64,000 bases of DNA from Qipengyuania vesicularis. GTDB lineage: Bacteria > Pseudomonadota > Alphaproteobacteria > Sphingomonadales > Sphingomonadaceae. The position numbers and the translations under genes were made by a program. Where the stretch lies: the NCBI RefSeq assembly GCF_019711415.1, contig NZ_JAIGNJ010000001.1:985001-1049000 (forward strand). Direction: 5' to 3'. Shown here one piece after another: positions 12,416 through 21,382 of the stretch (the first letter of the stretch is position 1; each line of letters opens with the position of its first letter). The notes under the pieces were generated by a model that saw only the letters and a list, made by a program, of their open reading frames with translations, ran no database searches and was not told where the DNA came from.

Positions 12416-13210
12416 ATTTCTAATATCATAAATTCTATTCTTATAGTCGGATGCGGAAAGATGGGGTCCGCATTACTGTCGCAATGGGTCAAGGGTGATG
12501 AGACCATCACCGTTGTCGATCCCATGGCCGCAGGCCTCCCTGATGGCGTCAGGCTGGTCGGCGACCGCGATCAGATCGAGGGCGAAAGCTTCGATTGCAT
12601 CGTGGCAGCAATCAAACCGCAGATGATCGACGATGTAATGGCGGATTATGCCGCCAACCTAGCACCCGGCGGATACGTCCTCTCGATCGCGGCTGGATAT
12701 TCCGCGGACCGCCTCTCGCGGCTCATGGGCGATGCCCCGGTCGTACGCACAATGCCCAACCTGCCCGCCGCAGTCGGCAAGGGCGTCAGCGGGTTGTGCC
12801 CAGGACCGCATGCCGGCGAAGTCCACATGGCTCATGCCGAGGCCTTCATGCGCCGCGCAGGGATAGTCATCACCGTCGAGAGCGAAGACCGGCTCGACCG
12901 GGTGACCGCTGTGGCCGGATCGGGCCCCGGCTATGTCTTCGAGATCGCCCGCGCCTATGCCGAGGCTGCCATGGCGCAAGGCTTCAGCGAAGACGAAGCA
13001 CGCGAGATGGTGCTCGGCACCATCGGCGGTGCCATCGCAATGGCCAACGAGCCGGACGCGCCGATGCTCGAGGAATTGCGCAATTCGGTGACCAGCAAGG
13101 GCGGCACCACGGCTGCCGGTCTCGAAGCCCTCAATGGAGACAATGGCCTTTCCGACCGCCTGCATGCTACACTGCAGGCAGCCTATGACCGGGCGGTCGA
13201 GCTGCGCTGA
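12416..13210 (+). CDS. proC: Pyrroline-5-carboxylate reductase (apparent ATT start)
   Basis: Last enzyme of proline synthesis, NAD(P)H-dependent. The Rossmann motif VGCGKMG and the C-terminal signature around NSVTSKGGTTAAGL are clear. The first ATG (12461) lies inside the glycine motif and would delete the first beta strand. Between the upstream in-frame stop (TAG, 12329) and 12461 there is no ATG, GTG or TTG. The best start is ATT at 12416, preceded by AGGA at about five bases; it gives a 264-residue protein of family length beginning SNIINSILIVGCG. ATT initiation is rare but known for infC. It is followed by proA after 45 bases. Confidence 0.85.
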   Translation: MSNIINSILIVGCGKMGSALLSQWVKGDETITVVDPMAAGLPDGVRLVGDRDQIEGESFDCIVAAIKPQMIDDVMADYAANLAPGGYVLSIAAGYSADRLSRLMGDAPVVRTMPNLPAAVGKGVSGLCPGPHAGEVHMAHAEAFMRRAGIVITVESEDRLDRVTAVAGSGPGYVFEIARAYAEAAMAQGFSEDEAREMVLGTIGGAIAMANEPDAPMLEELRNSVTSKGGTTAAGLEALNGDNGLSDRLHATLQAAYDRAVELR

Positions 13211-13255
13211 GAATTGCGCCTCCCTCCCCTGAACGAACTACGATAGAGAAAAGAC

Positions 13256-14521
13256 ATGAACGACCAGACGCAAGACCCCCAGATCCACATCGCCACGCTT
13301 GGCCGCAATGCCCGAAAGGCGGCGCGCGGCCTGATGTCGGCCAGTACCGATGCCAAGAACACCGCCCTGCGCGAAGCCGCCAACGCCCTGCGCGTGGCGA
13401 CGCCCGAATTGCTCGCGGCCAATGCCGAGGACGTGAAAAGCGTCGAGGGCACCAAGCCCGACAGCTTCATTGATCGCCTTCGCCTGACCGAGGACCGTAT
13501 CGAGGGGATGGCAGCCGCGCTCGAACAGATCGCCGAACTGCCCGACCCCGTCGGGCGCTCGCTCGCGACCTTCGAACGCCCCAATGGTCTCAGGATCGAA
13601 CGAGTTGCGGTGCCCATCGGCGTGATCGGCATGATCTACGAGAGCCGTCCCAATGTCGGCGCGGATGCCAGCGCGCTCTGCCTCAAGAGCGGCAATGCGG
13701 TGATCCTGCGCGGCGGCAGCGAGAGCCGCCATTCGACTCGCGTGATCGTCGACTGCATGCGCGCCGGACTGAAGGCTGCGGGCCTGCCCGAGGACGCCGT
13801 CCAGACCGTCGGGACCACCAGTCGCGATGCCGTTGCCGCTCTGCTCAAGGCCGATGAATTCGTCGACCTCGTAATCCCGCGCGGAGGCCGCGGCCTCGTC
13901 GAACTGGTCCGCGACCAGGCGAGCGTCCCCACCCTCCTCCACCTCGATGGCAACTGCCACAGCTATGTCCACGAAAGCGCCGATCTCGATAAGGCTGCTG
14001 CAGTGATCCACAATGCCAAGCTGCGGCGTACCGGCATTTGCGGCGCGACCGAGAGCATCGTGGTGGACCGAGCGGTCGCCGAACAGTTCATCCCGATCCT
14101 CGTGCGCATCATGGGCGAGGATTGCGAATTGCGCGGCGACGAGGAATCGGTCGCGATCAACAGCTCGATCACACAGGCGACCGAGGCCGACTGGGACACC
14201 GAATATCTCGACACGATCGCCAGCGTGAAGGTGGTCGGCGGGCTCGATGAAGCCATCGCCTGGGTGGAAGAGCACAGCTCGCATCACACCGACGCGATCA
14301 TGGCGGAGGACGAGGAGGCGGCGCGCCGATTCCTGACCGGCATCGACAGCGCCATCGTGATGCACAATGCCTCCACGCAGTTCGCCGACGGCGGCGAATT
14401 CGGCATGGGCGCCGAAATCGGCATCGCCACCGGCAAGATGCACGCCCGCGGCCCGGTGGGGCTTGAGCAGCTGTGCAGCTTCAAATACCTGGTGCACGGT
14501 AACGGGCAGATGCGTCCCTGA
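13256..14521 (+). CDS. proA: Glutamate-5-semialdehyde dehydrogenase
   Basis: Second enzyme of proline synthesis: NADPH-dependent reduction of gamma-glutamyl phosphate made by ProB. The 421-residue protein has the family segments [26 protein letters not shown], the GNCHSYVH region, and the catalytic Cys in [10 protein letters not shown]. Start ATG 13256 follows a short purine-rich leader. It forms a unit with proC; ProB is divergent, so the whole pathway from glutamate to proline is encoded at one locus. Confidence 0.96.
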   Translation: MNDQTQDPQIHIATLGRNARKAARGLMSASTDAKNTALREAANALRVATPELLAANAEDVKSVEGTKPDSFIDRLRLTEDRIEGMAAALEQIAELPDPVGRSLATFERPNGLRIERVAVPIGVIGMIYESRPNVGADASALCLKSGNAVILRGGSESRHSTRVIVDCMRAGLKAAGLPEDAVQTVGTTSRDAVAALLKADEFVDLVIPRGGRGLVELVRDQASVPTLLHLDGNCHSYVHESADLDKAAAVIHNAKLRRTGICGATESIVVDRAVAEQFIPILVRIMGEDCELRGDEESVAINSSITQATEADWDTEYLDTIASVKVVGGLDEAIAWVEEHSSHHTDAIMAEDEEAARRFLTGIDSAIVMHNASTQFADGGEFGMGAEIGIATGKMHARGPVGLEQLCSFKYLVHGNGQMRP

Positions 14522-14613
14522 TGTGTCTTGGCGAGACAATTGTCCGCCACGCCTTTCCTTTTCGTGCTTAGCCCATTAGCCAATTCCCTCAGGTTTCAGG
14601 GGGAACTGGGCTG

Positions 14614-15462
14614 ATGTCCGACGTGAACATCGAATTCGTGACTATCGATTCAATCGATACGGATTCCGATATCGCGCGGCAGATCGAGACGGTGGTTCGG
14701 CAAGCGCTCGGCCTCGACCAACCGCTGGAGAAGACCCTTCGTCAGATCAATTTCGGTGATGGCGGCACGGTTATCGTCTTGGGCAAGGTCGGTGATGATC
14801 TTGCTACGATGAATGCCTTCATGGGCCACCCTTTCAGCAATGGGAAAGACAAGTTCACCGCTTATCAGTCGGGCTTCAGTGCGACGGCCAATGACTATCG
14901 GGGAAAAGGTCTGTGGCCGAAAATGCTGGTGGCTAGCGAAGCCATGCTGGCGGAGCGTGGTGGGCGGTTTATTTTCGGCTTTCCCAATCCGGTTTCGCAC
15001 CCCCTGTTCGTCAACAAGCTTGGCTACGTGACGCAGAACATGATGCGCACCGTGCTCCCATCTCTCGCCGCCGCCCTGCTGCGCCACGAACCAGACGCGG
15101 ATCGCTACAGGCCCGATGTGAGAGCGACCTATCGCTGGAAACAGGCAAACAGCGAAGAATTCCTTGTAAGCCATGAGTATCAAGACGCCTTCCTGTTCGG
15201 TCGGATGAGTGCGGCAAGGGGTGTGAGATACCTCGACATAGGCGCGGTAGACTTCGGCACGTGCGATCCGCGAGATGTCGTCAGGGCAGCTTGCAAGGCA
15301 ACCGGGGCGCATCTGTTCCGCCTAGAGGTTTCCCAGGGCTCGCGCCTCGCATCCACTACTCCGCTCATGCGGCAATCCCGGCCGGTAATCTTCAAGCCGC
15401 TCGGCGGGCAAGCCCTGCCTTCGAAAGTGGACATCTTCGGCGGCCTTGCCGACACCTATTGA
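14614..15462 (+). CDS. GNAT-fold acetyltransferase-like protein
   Basis: A 282-residue protein. The middle has a probable GNAT acyl-CoA loop (YRGKGLWPKML, residues ~90-100) followed by a helix and FGFPN, which is the layout of GNAT enzymes with an extended C-terminal half of unknown fold. It is followed 51 bases later by a glycosyltransferase gene on the same strand. The pairing suggests acylation of a glycan or amino sugar, but the motif is short and the family call is tentative. Confidence 0.5.
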   Translation: MSDVNIEFVTIDSIDTDSDIARQIETVVRQALGLDQPLEKTLRQINFGDGGTVIVLGKVGDDLATMNAFMGHPFSNGKDKFTAYQSGFSATANDYRGKGLWPKMLVASEAMLAERGGRFIFGFPNPVSHPLFVNKLGYVTQNMMRTVLPSLAAALLRHEPDADRYRPDVRATYRWKQANSEEFLVSHEYQDAFLFGRMSAARGVRYLDIGAVDFGTCDPRDVVRAACKATGAHLFRLEVSQGSRLASTTPLMRQSRPVIFKPLGGQALPSKVDIFGGLADTY

Positions 15463-15513
15463 TCGGTGGCGATCGAAGGGTACTGACGCAGAGCAAACCT
15501 CGGAAAGATATTG

Positions 15514-16443
15514 ATGCCAGCTGGATCGCGCCCAAAGGTTATCCTTGCCGTCTGCACCTACTATCGCAACGAGCCGCTCACCTTGCTGCTTGAACGGGCA
15601 GCCGAGTTGTCGCGCACGCATTGGGCGTCGGTGGAAATCGGCGTCACTGTCGTCGACGACAGTCCGGAAGGCCAAGCCCGTCCGGTCGCGGATAGGATGC
15701 GCGAACGGTTTCCCCTCGGCCTCGAATACTGCCAATGCGGCCATGGCAATATCTCGCTAGCGCGAAACATGGCGATCGAAAATGCCATGCATCGCGGCGA
15801 TTTCATCGCCATGACCGATGACGATTGCGAACCTCATACCGAATGGCTTTCCGAGTTGATGTCGGTGCAGGCGGCAACCGGGGCACAGGCAGCTACGGGC
15901 TTGATGCTACGCCGCGCACCTGAGCACGCGCCCAGATGGCTAACGGAGCAGCCTTTCCTTGAACTGGGTGAATTCGACGCAAAGGACGGGCAAGACCTGG
16001 AAACCGGCTACACCAACAACTGCCTGCTGAAGAGCAGCGTGATCCGGGACAACCCGCAGCTGCGGTTCGATCCGGCGCTCGGAAAGACGGGCGGCGAAGA
16101 CATGGTGTTCTTCCAGAACTTCCGAAAAGCGGGGAACCGTATCGCCTTTGCCGCGAATGCCTTCGTCTACGAGAACGAGCCGGACGAACGTCTGACATTG
16201 AACTATCAGCTCGGGCGCTACTTTTGGCACGGTAACTCTTCGATCGTCACCTCCCTAAGGGCAGGCCAGTCGCGCCCGCGCATGGGCATTCACGCCGGTG
16301 CCACGATCGCCCGCGCGGCCCTGCATCCACTACGGCGGATCGGATCGGGCAAGCGGCCGCAGCTGCTCTACAGCCTTGCCAAGCTTAGCGAGGGATTGGG
16401 CAAGCTGGTCGGCGTGTTCGGGGTCCAGGTCGACCATCACTAG
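15514..16443 (+). CDS. Family 2 glycosyltransferase
   Basis: A 309-residue GT-A-fold enzyme. ILAVCTYYRNE is the first strand, VVDDSPEG the sugar-nucleotide aspartate motif, and MTDDDCEP the metal-binding DxD. GGEDMVFF matches the ED acceptor motif of GT2 enzymes. A hydrophobic C-terminal part is short, so it is probably cytosolic or peripheral. ATG 15514 is preceded by GGAAAG; a TTG immediately before is a weaker alternative. Substrate unknown; context with a GNAT-like protein and a beta-propeller protein suggests a surface glycan or glycolipid. Confidence 0.85.
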   Translation: MPAGSRPKVILAVCTYYRNEPLTLLLERAAELSRTHWASVEIGVTVVDDSPEGQARPVADRMRERFPLGLEYCQCGHGNISLARNMAIENAMHRGDFIAMTDDDCEPHTEWLSELMSVQAATGAQAATGLMLRRAPEHAPRWLTEQPFLELGEFDAKDGQDLETGYTNNCLLKSSVIRDNPQLRFDPALGKTGGEDMVFFQNFRKAGNRIAFAANAFVYENEPDERLTLNYQLGRYFWHGNSSIVTSLRAGQSRPRMGIHAGATIARAALHPLRRIGSGKRPQLLYSLAKLSEGLGKLVGVFGVQVDHH

Positions 16444-16446
16444 CGG

Positions 16447-17361
16447 CTAGCGGGTCAGGCGGCCCAGTCCGTCGAGCGCAGGGGAGAGAGTGCTCTCGAG
16501 CCGCGCTGCGTCGAGTACGCACACTTCACCAGCATGCGACAGCGTGTGGCAGCCGTAGTCATATGCGCCACCCTCGGGCATGCGCACTTCAGCCGCTGCG
16601 CTTTCCTCGAAACCGTCTTGGTCGAGCCGTGTCACCTCGTTGATCACGATGCTCTCGCCGTAGAAGCTGGCGCAGTTCTGGGCCGGGCGGAACAGCGCGC
16701 CCTTGTGTTCGAAGAGCTGCCCCGCTGGCCTCGCATTGGCGCGCTCGCGCTTCACCGGATTGCCTGGATGCGCGGTCCATGGGCCGGCCAGCGTATCGGC
16801 GTGGTAGAGATGGAGCGCCTCGTTTTCGCTCCCGTCGAGATGGGTGGCGAAGAGCCATAGCTTGCCGCCATGGCGCACCAACGTGCTGTCGATCAGCGGC
16901 TTGCCCTGGAAGAGCACCCTCGGCTCCCCCCACTCCCCCTCGCCCGACAACGGAAAGGCCCGCAGCTGCCGCGCCTCCCCTTCCTCGGGCAGGACCAGCA
17001 CCTCGCCGCCATCCTCGAACACAAAGGGATAGGACAGGTGATGCCCCTCGCGCAGCACCGGTACGGGCGAGCCGAACCCCGCCTCGCTCCAGTCGACACA
17101 GGCGATCGTCCCGCGATCCTCGGCCCACAGCAGGCTCTCGTAGAAGATCCGATAGCGCCCCGTGCCAAGCGGCACGACGAAGGGATCGGCGCGAAACTCC
17201 GCCCGGTCCTCCGCCATCCACGCGATCCGCCCGTGCGCTTCGGCCTGCGCCGCCGCGCCCTCCAGCCCGGCCACCACGGCCACCGGCGCACGCACCGCGC
17301 CCACGTTCCACTTCTGCCGGAACAGGCTGTAGCGCGCCTTGCGCTTCAATCGTTCGAGCAC
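16447..17361 (-). CDS. Five-bladed beta-propeller protein, glucosamine inositolphosphorylceramide transferase-like
   Basis: About 304 residues. Repeats of the type FRADPFVVPLGTGRYRIFYE, SYPFVFEDGGEVLVLPE, DSTLVRHGGKLWLFAT and RPAGQLFEHKGALFRPAQN are the blades of a GH43-like propeller. I recognise these from the C-terminal domain of plant glucosamine inositolphosphorylceramide transferases and bacterial homologues beside glycosyltransferases. No enzymatic residue can be assigned with confidence. The frame opens with TTG at 17418; GTG at 17361 has GAGGGG six bases upstream and is preferred. It converges on the GT2 gene, three bases apart. Confidence 0.65.
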   Translation of the reverse strand: MLERLKRKARYSLFRQKWNVGAVRAPVAVVAGLEGAAAQAEAHGRIAWMAEDRAEFRADPFVVPLGTGRYRIFYESLLWAEDRGTIACVDWSEAGFGSPVPVLREGHHLSYPFVFEDGGEVLVLPEEGEARQLRAFPLSGEGEWGEPRVLFQGKPLIDSTLVRHGGKLWLFATHLDGSENEALHLYHADTLAGPWTAHPGNPVKRERANARPAGQLFEHKGALFRPAQNCASFYGESIVINEVTRLDQDGFEESAAAEVRMPEGGAYDYGCHTLSHAGEVCVLDAARLESTLSPALDGLGRLTR

Positions 17362-17463
17362 GCGCGTGACCCCCTCAAGCTGCACCGCCCCCGCCCGCCA
17401 TGCGCGAGGGCCCGCCAACGTAGCATTTTCCTACCACCCCCCACCTGTGCTGCAAGGCCCCGC

Positions 17464-18309
17464 ATGACCCGCCGCAAGAACCCCCGCGAAACCCGCCTCC
17501 CCGTTCCCGCAGGAGAGCTCCCCGCCTTCACCCCCGTCCCGCGCAAGCGCAACCGGCACGATGGCTGGACCGAGGACCGCCAGCGCCGCTTCATCGAGGC
17601 GCTCGCCAGCACAGGCAGCGTTATGGCCGCAGCACGCGCGGTGAACATGAGCCAGGAGGGCGCCTACCACCTCCGCCGCCAACCCGGCGCGGAAAGCTTC
17701 CGCAAGGCCTGGCAGACCGCGCTCGACCTCGGCGTGCAACGGATCGAGGACGTCGCCATGGACCGCGCATTGAACGGGGTGGAGGTGCCCGTCTACTCCT
17801 ACGGCCAGCTCGTCGGCACGCGCACCGCCTATAACGACCGCCTGCTCATGTTCATGCTGAGAAACCGCGCGCCCGAGCGGTTTGCGGATGGCCGCGCCAA
17901 GGGCATGAACGCGATCGGCAAGATGGACCTGAAGCGCAAGAAGAAGCAGTGGCGCAAGGAATGGGAGGAGGAGCAGGCCCAAGTCTCCCCCGCCGAGATC
18001 CGCGCCAGCATCGAGCGCAAGGTGCAGGCCCTGCGCCAGCAGATCGCCGAGCGAGAACGCCGCGAAAGCCCCCGCGTGAAGCGCCTACGCGAGCAACTGG
18101 AACAAGCCCTCGAAGCCGACCGCGCCGCAGGCTACCAGCCCGAACGCGACCCGGAGCATGAGCTGTATGACCCCAACTATGGCAAATGGGGGCACGCGGG
18201 GCCGAGCCTGCCGCTACTCTCGCCGAATCGGGGCGAGAGTGGGCTGGAGGAGGACAGCGAGGAGGAGAACCCGCGCTGGCGGACGATCAAGGATGAGGGG
18301 TGGGATTAG
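17464..18309 (+). CDS. HTH and coiled-coil protein, terminase small subunit-like N-terminus
   Basis: A 281-residue basic protein. Residues ~35-70 (WTEDRQRRFIEALASTGSV, AARAVNMSQEGAYHLRR) form a probable helix-turn-helix like that of phage terminase small subunits and related chromosomal regulators. Residues ~150-220 are very charged and likely coiled coil (LKRKKKQWRKEWEEEQ). The C-terminus is acidic and low-complexity. There are no phage genes nearby, so a chromosomal DNA-binding protein is more likely. It converges on the restriction-modification island with six bases between stops. Confidence 0.6.
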   Translation: MTRRKNPRETRLPVPAGELPAFTPVPRKRNRHDGWTEDRQRRFIEALASTGSVMAAARAVNMSQEGAYHLRRQPGAESFRKAWQTALDLGVQRIEDVAMDRALNGVEVPVYSYGQLVGTRTAYNDRLLMFMLRNRAPERFADGRAKGMNAIGKMDLKRKKKQWRKEWEEEQAQVSPAEIRASIERKVQALRQQIAERERRESPRVKRLREQLEQALEADRAAGYQPERDPEHELYDPNYGKWGHAGPSLPLLSPNRGESGLEEDSEEENPRWRTIKDEGWD

Positions 18310-18315
18310 GTCAGC

Positions 18316-19422
18316 CTATTCCGCAATAAACAACAGCTCTTTCACCTTGTTGCGCACCGGTTGCTTCGCATTCGCTTGATTTGCGAACGAGTATCTATGA
18401 TCGACCTCACGGATTGTGCAATGACGACCATGCCTCTCAACAATTCGTTTTATGGCCGAAGCGTTCGGCAGGGAGTTGGAGCTGTAGGACAGTATAACCG
18501 GTACCTTTCGGTATCCATCGAGCACTCGTTCAATCGTTTGAGCGCAGCTAAGTTCTTTGGCAAACGGATTGGCGTAATTTTTAAATTTCTTAGTCTTTGT
18601 TCGCTCTTGGATCTCAATACCGTCCCAATCACGTGCGATCGCCTCAGTGAAGTGATATCTCCGGACATAGTGATTATCGGAGAGCGGACTATAATATGGC
18701 GGGTCCATGTAGACCACGTCCACATCTACTGCTGGCAATTGCTCACTGAGATCAATTTTTGTAACCTGGCTCTCGCGTCCATTATCGAAAACTGCTTCGC
18801 TAAGTTTCTCGCAAGCCAACCGAAAGTGATCGCGAAGGCTCACCTGCAGATCTTTACGACCGTCATCATACCGACGACCTGTGTATGTAAAAATCCCGCG
18901 AGGCCTTCGTTTTAAGCAGGCCCGAATTAATGCGGCGCGAGCAAGGCTGCGTTTATGTCCTGAGAGACGGTTGATAGCTAATCGCGCAAAATCCAAGAAC
19001 CTGACGTCAGCTTCATCGTAGTAGAGGTCCTGATATATGGACCAAATCATGCCGTCCGCAGTCTCTCCTGATGACAGGCTCTCTATTTCCGACTTAGAAA
19101 GTTGGGTGGATGAATTGGCGATAAGCGCATTTGCGATGGTTGTAGCCATTGTCATCTGATCATTGGAGACGACCTCACAGCCCTGCGATTTCAGCATGTA
19201 GCCGACAACGCCCGAGCCGGAACATATGTCTAGCACTTTCTGCGGCGAGAATTGTCCTACTGCTCGCCAGATGGGTTCGAGCAGTTGCTCTTTGGAACCC
19301 ATGAAGCGGGTCGAGGGAAATTTCGATGATTGAGGCGACAGATTATACCAACCCAGTTCAGGCGCTTCGCTCTCGAAATCATGCAAACTTTCTAACTTTG
19401 GGAGGTACATAAACGATAACAT
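18316..19422 (-). CDS. D12-class N6-adenine DNA methyltransferase (second)
   Basis: A 368-residue SAM-dependent methyltransferase. Motif order matches D12-class adenine methylases: RFMGSKEQLLEPI (residues 39-51), a SAM loop ICSGSGVVGYML (66-77) and catalytic DPPY (240-243). It is longer and more diverged than the neighbouring Dam-like enzyme. Its ATG at 19422 has AAAGG upstream and overlaps the first methylase by 44 bases. Base composition is much lower in GC than the flanks (23 of 60 in 18541-18600). Probably methylates one strand of an asymmetric site protected against the PLD nuclease. Confidence 0.85.
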   Translation of the reverse strand: MLSFMYLPKLESLHDFESEAPELGWYNLSPQSSKFPSTRFMGSKEQLLEPIWRAVGQFSPQKVLDICSGSGVVGYMLKSQGCEVVSNDQMTMATTIANALIANSSTQLSKSEIESLSSGETADGMIWSIYQDLYYDEADVRFLDFARLAINRLSGHKRSLARAALIRACLKRRPRGIFTYTGRRYDDGRKDLQVSLRDHFRLACEKLSEAVFDNGRESQVTKIDLSEQLPAVDVDVVYMDPPYYSPLSDNHYVRRYHFTEAIARDWDGIEIQERTKTKKFKNYANPFAKELSCAQTIERVLDGYRKVPVILSYSSNSLPNASAIKRIVERHGRHCTIREVDHRYSFANQANAKQPVRNKVKELLFIAE

Positions 19423-20206
19423 CCTCGCCTTTCCGGCCGCTAGCGCGTGAGTTCACATTGCGGCGGCTTTGGATCACTTCAATGTGATACCCTTGATACA
19501 AATCGTGAACAAGGGGGTGATTGGAATTTGTCACAACCGTCTCGCATCCTCGTTCGGATAGAAGCTTTACCAGTTCCGCCATCTCACGATGATCATCATC
19601 GTGAAATTGCGTACGAGTGTATCGTTTGAAATCAGAATGCTGAGAAACTGGAATATAAGGCGGGTCAAGAAAGATCAAATCGCCCGCCCGGGCCTCATCA
19701 ACGAGCACGTCACGGAAATCTCCGAGTTCAATCCTCGCTCGAACAAGTAACGCGCGCGCGGCCTCAAAATGAGGCCGGCTTGGTTCAAACCGCTTCTTAT
19801 AACGCCCCCATGGCACATTGAACATGCCATCCCGATTAACTCGATATAGCCCGTTGAAGCAGCTTCGATTGAGATACAAGAGCCGCGCAGCTGCTGTTAC
19901 AACATCGAGATCTTCAAATCTTAACGATCGAAGTTCGTAGAATGTACTTTCGTCAAAGGGCCACGCATCGTATTGTGACAAGACAGCATCGAGATGCTCA
20001 ACAATGGCCCGATAGAAGCCGACCAATTCTGGATTTACGTCAGCAATTAGCCCCCGATCAGGCGCCAAAGCGAAGAACAGAGCTCCACCTCCAATCATTG
20101 GCTCGACGTAGCGGCCGGAATGTGAATCTACATAGCGTTGTAGGGCAGGAAGTAGCTGGGCCTTTCCGCCCGCCCATTTCAGCAGTGGCTTTGTCGTCTG
20201 TTTCAT
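19379..20206 (-). CDS. Dam-type N6-adenine DNA methyltransferase (first)
   Basis: A 275-residue D12-class methylase with clear Dam-like motifs: LLKWAGGKAQLL (8-19), EPMIGGGALFF (35-45, SAM loop), FNGLYRVN (117-124) and DPPY (181-184). The ATG at 20206 overlaps the nuclease stop as ATGA, confirming it over an upstream codon. It is low in GC like its two neighbours. With a second, different adenine methylase next to it, the usual explanation is a type IIS-like restriction system with an asymmetric target, each enzyme modifying one strand. Confidence 0.88.
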   Translation of the reverse strand: MKQTTKPLLKWAGGKAQLLPALQRYVDSHSGRYVEPMIGGGALFFALAPDRGLIADVNPELVGFYRAIVEHLDAVLSQYDAWPFDESTFYELRSLRFEDLDVVTAAARLLYLNRSCFNGLYRVNRDGMFNVPWGRYKKRFEPSRPHFEAARALLVRARIELGDFRDVLVDEARAGDLIFLDPPYIPVSQHSDFKRYTRTQFHDDDHREMAELVKLLSERGCETVVTNSNHPLVHDLYQGYHIEVIQSRRNVNSRASGRKGEDVIVYVPPKVRKFA

Positions 20207-21378
20207 ACCGCAGCCCAAGCACGGAGAACTATTTCACGATCTGGCTCTCGCCAGCCGCGGGTCCCTTTGTTTGCCAAGTAGTCACCTACGATGGCACGAG
20301 TCTTAGCCGGTAGTCCACCTGTAGCATCGAGCATCGATGCTAAGGTCTCTAGGTCTTTCAACCTTAGAGAAGGATAATCCCTACCGGTGTTGGCTAGAAG
20401 CTCAATCACTTGAAGGAGTGGCCGGATTTCTGCTGCTGGCGCAGTACAATTGGTTAGGTAAAATTCGCGCACGACCTTAGGGAGGCGCCAAAATGTTGCG
20501 AATGCAATCCGTGTTTGCTCGAGCATTCCAGAAGGACTCGTAGAAGATATCTCCGCCGTCGACGCCTGTTTAAGCCATTGCATCCACAATCGAGCAATCG
20601 TTTCCTTCTGCTGACCTCTCGCCTGCATTCCCAGGGGGGTCAGTTGACCATTAGCGGCGAACCCGATGAGCTTGAATTCACTGAGGGCCTTACCTTCGAG
20701 CAAGCGTGGCTGGTCAAGAATGGCTTGGATCCTCTTAAGGGTTCGCACGTTATTTGCAGCCTTGTCGGCGTTGAGAGGAACGACCAAACTTGGAAGGGAA
20801 GCAAAAGCCGCTTCGATGGTTTCGGTGGCAACGGCGACGTCAGTCGATGCTGTGGCCTCCTTCTGAGTGCGAGCGAATACAAGGTTGCTCTTCACCCGCG
20901 CGGTATATAGCGTCTCCATCTTCTCAAGAATTTCCGTAGAAAATTCAACCGACCGATCGGAAAAAAGCCTTTCAAACCAATCTCGCGCCTTACCCTCTTT
21001 GTCATCGATCAAGCTTATAGCCTCAACACCCGATACCAACGCTGATCGACTTAAATTTGCGCTGCCCACAAGGACGCAATCTGAGCCATTATTTCTAACA
21101 ATCACAACTTTAGGGTGAAATACATTAGAACCGTCGTATGCGCGAATAGATACCCCAGCTCTTTGCATAGCGATTACCGCTTTGGGGTCGGTTATTCCCA
21201 ACTGGTCCGTACACAAGACACGTACTCTGTTTTCTTTCCCACGAATAAGCGGTTTTAAGATTTCCCATCCCGAAAATTGAATATAGCTTATCGCTAAGTC
21301 AATTTTTTCGAAATTCCTGATGGATTCCTTCAGGACTGATAGAATAACCTCCTTCTGTTCCCCACCGAAGCTAAGCAC
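20203..21378 (-). CDS. PLD-superfamily nuclease, probable restriction endonuclease
   Basis: A 391-residue protein. Residues ~1-170 have a phospholipase D-type fold with one HxK motif (FHPK, His88-Lys90) followed by GSANLS (105-110), the arrangement of single-motif PLD nucleases such as BfiI and NgoFVII that work as dimers. The C-terminal half (about 190-391) has no motif I recognise and may bind the target. A GTG at 21378 is the likely start: GGAG lies against it, and GAGGAG in the last lepA codons is suitably spaced. It is the first gene of a nuclease-methylase-methylase operon on the minus strand, directly behind lepA. Restriction activity is inferred from context. Confidence 0.75.
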   Translation of the reverse strand: MLSFGGEQKEVILSVLKESIRNFEKIDLAISYIQFSGWEILKPLIRGKENRVRVLCTDQLGITDPKAVIAMQRAGVSIRAYDGSNVFHPKVVIVRNNGSDCVLVGSANLSRSALVSGVEAISLIDDKEGKARDWFERLFSDRSVEFSTEILEKMETLYTARVKSNLVFARTQKEATASTDVAVATETIEAAFASLPSLVVPLNADKAANNVRTLKRIQAILDQPRLLEGKALSEFKLIGFAANGQLTPLGMQARGQQKETIARLWMQWLKQASTAEISSTSPSGMLEQTRIAFATFWRLPKVVREFYLTNCTAPAAEIRPLLQVIELLANTGRDYPSLRLKDLETLASMLDATGGLPAKTRAIVGDYLANKGTRGWREPDREIVLRAWAAV

Positions 21379-21382
21379 CTCC

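Noticed and set aside
17464..18309. A prophage, from the terminase-like HTH
   Set aside because: No large terminase, portal, capsid, integrase or attachment repeats nearby; the gene is GC-rich like the host.
18310..21382. An integrative element with recombinase or flanking repeats around the methylase genes
   Set aside because: No integrase or transposase and no direct repeats seen at the two ends, where genes abut within 4-6 bases.
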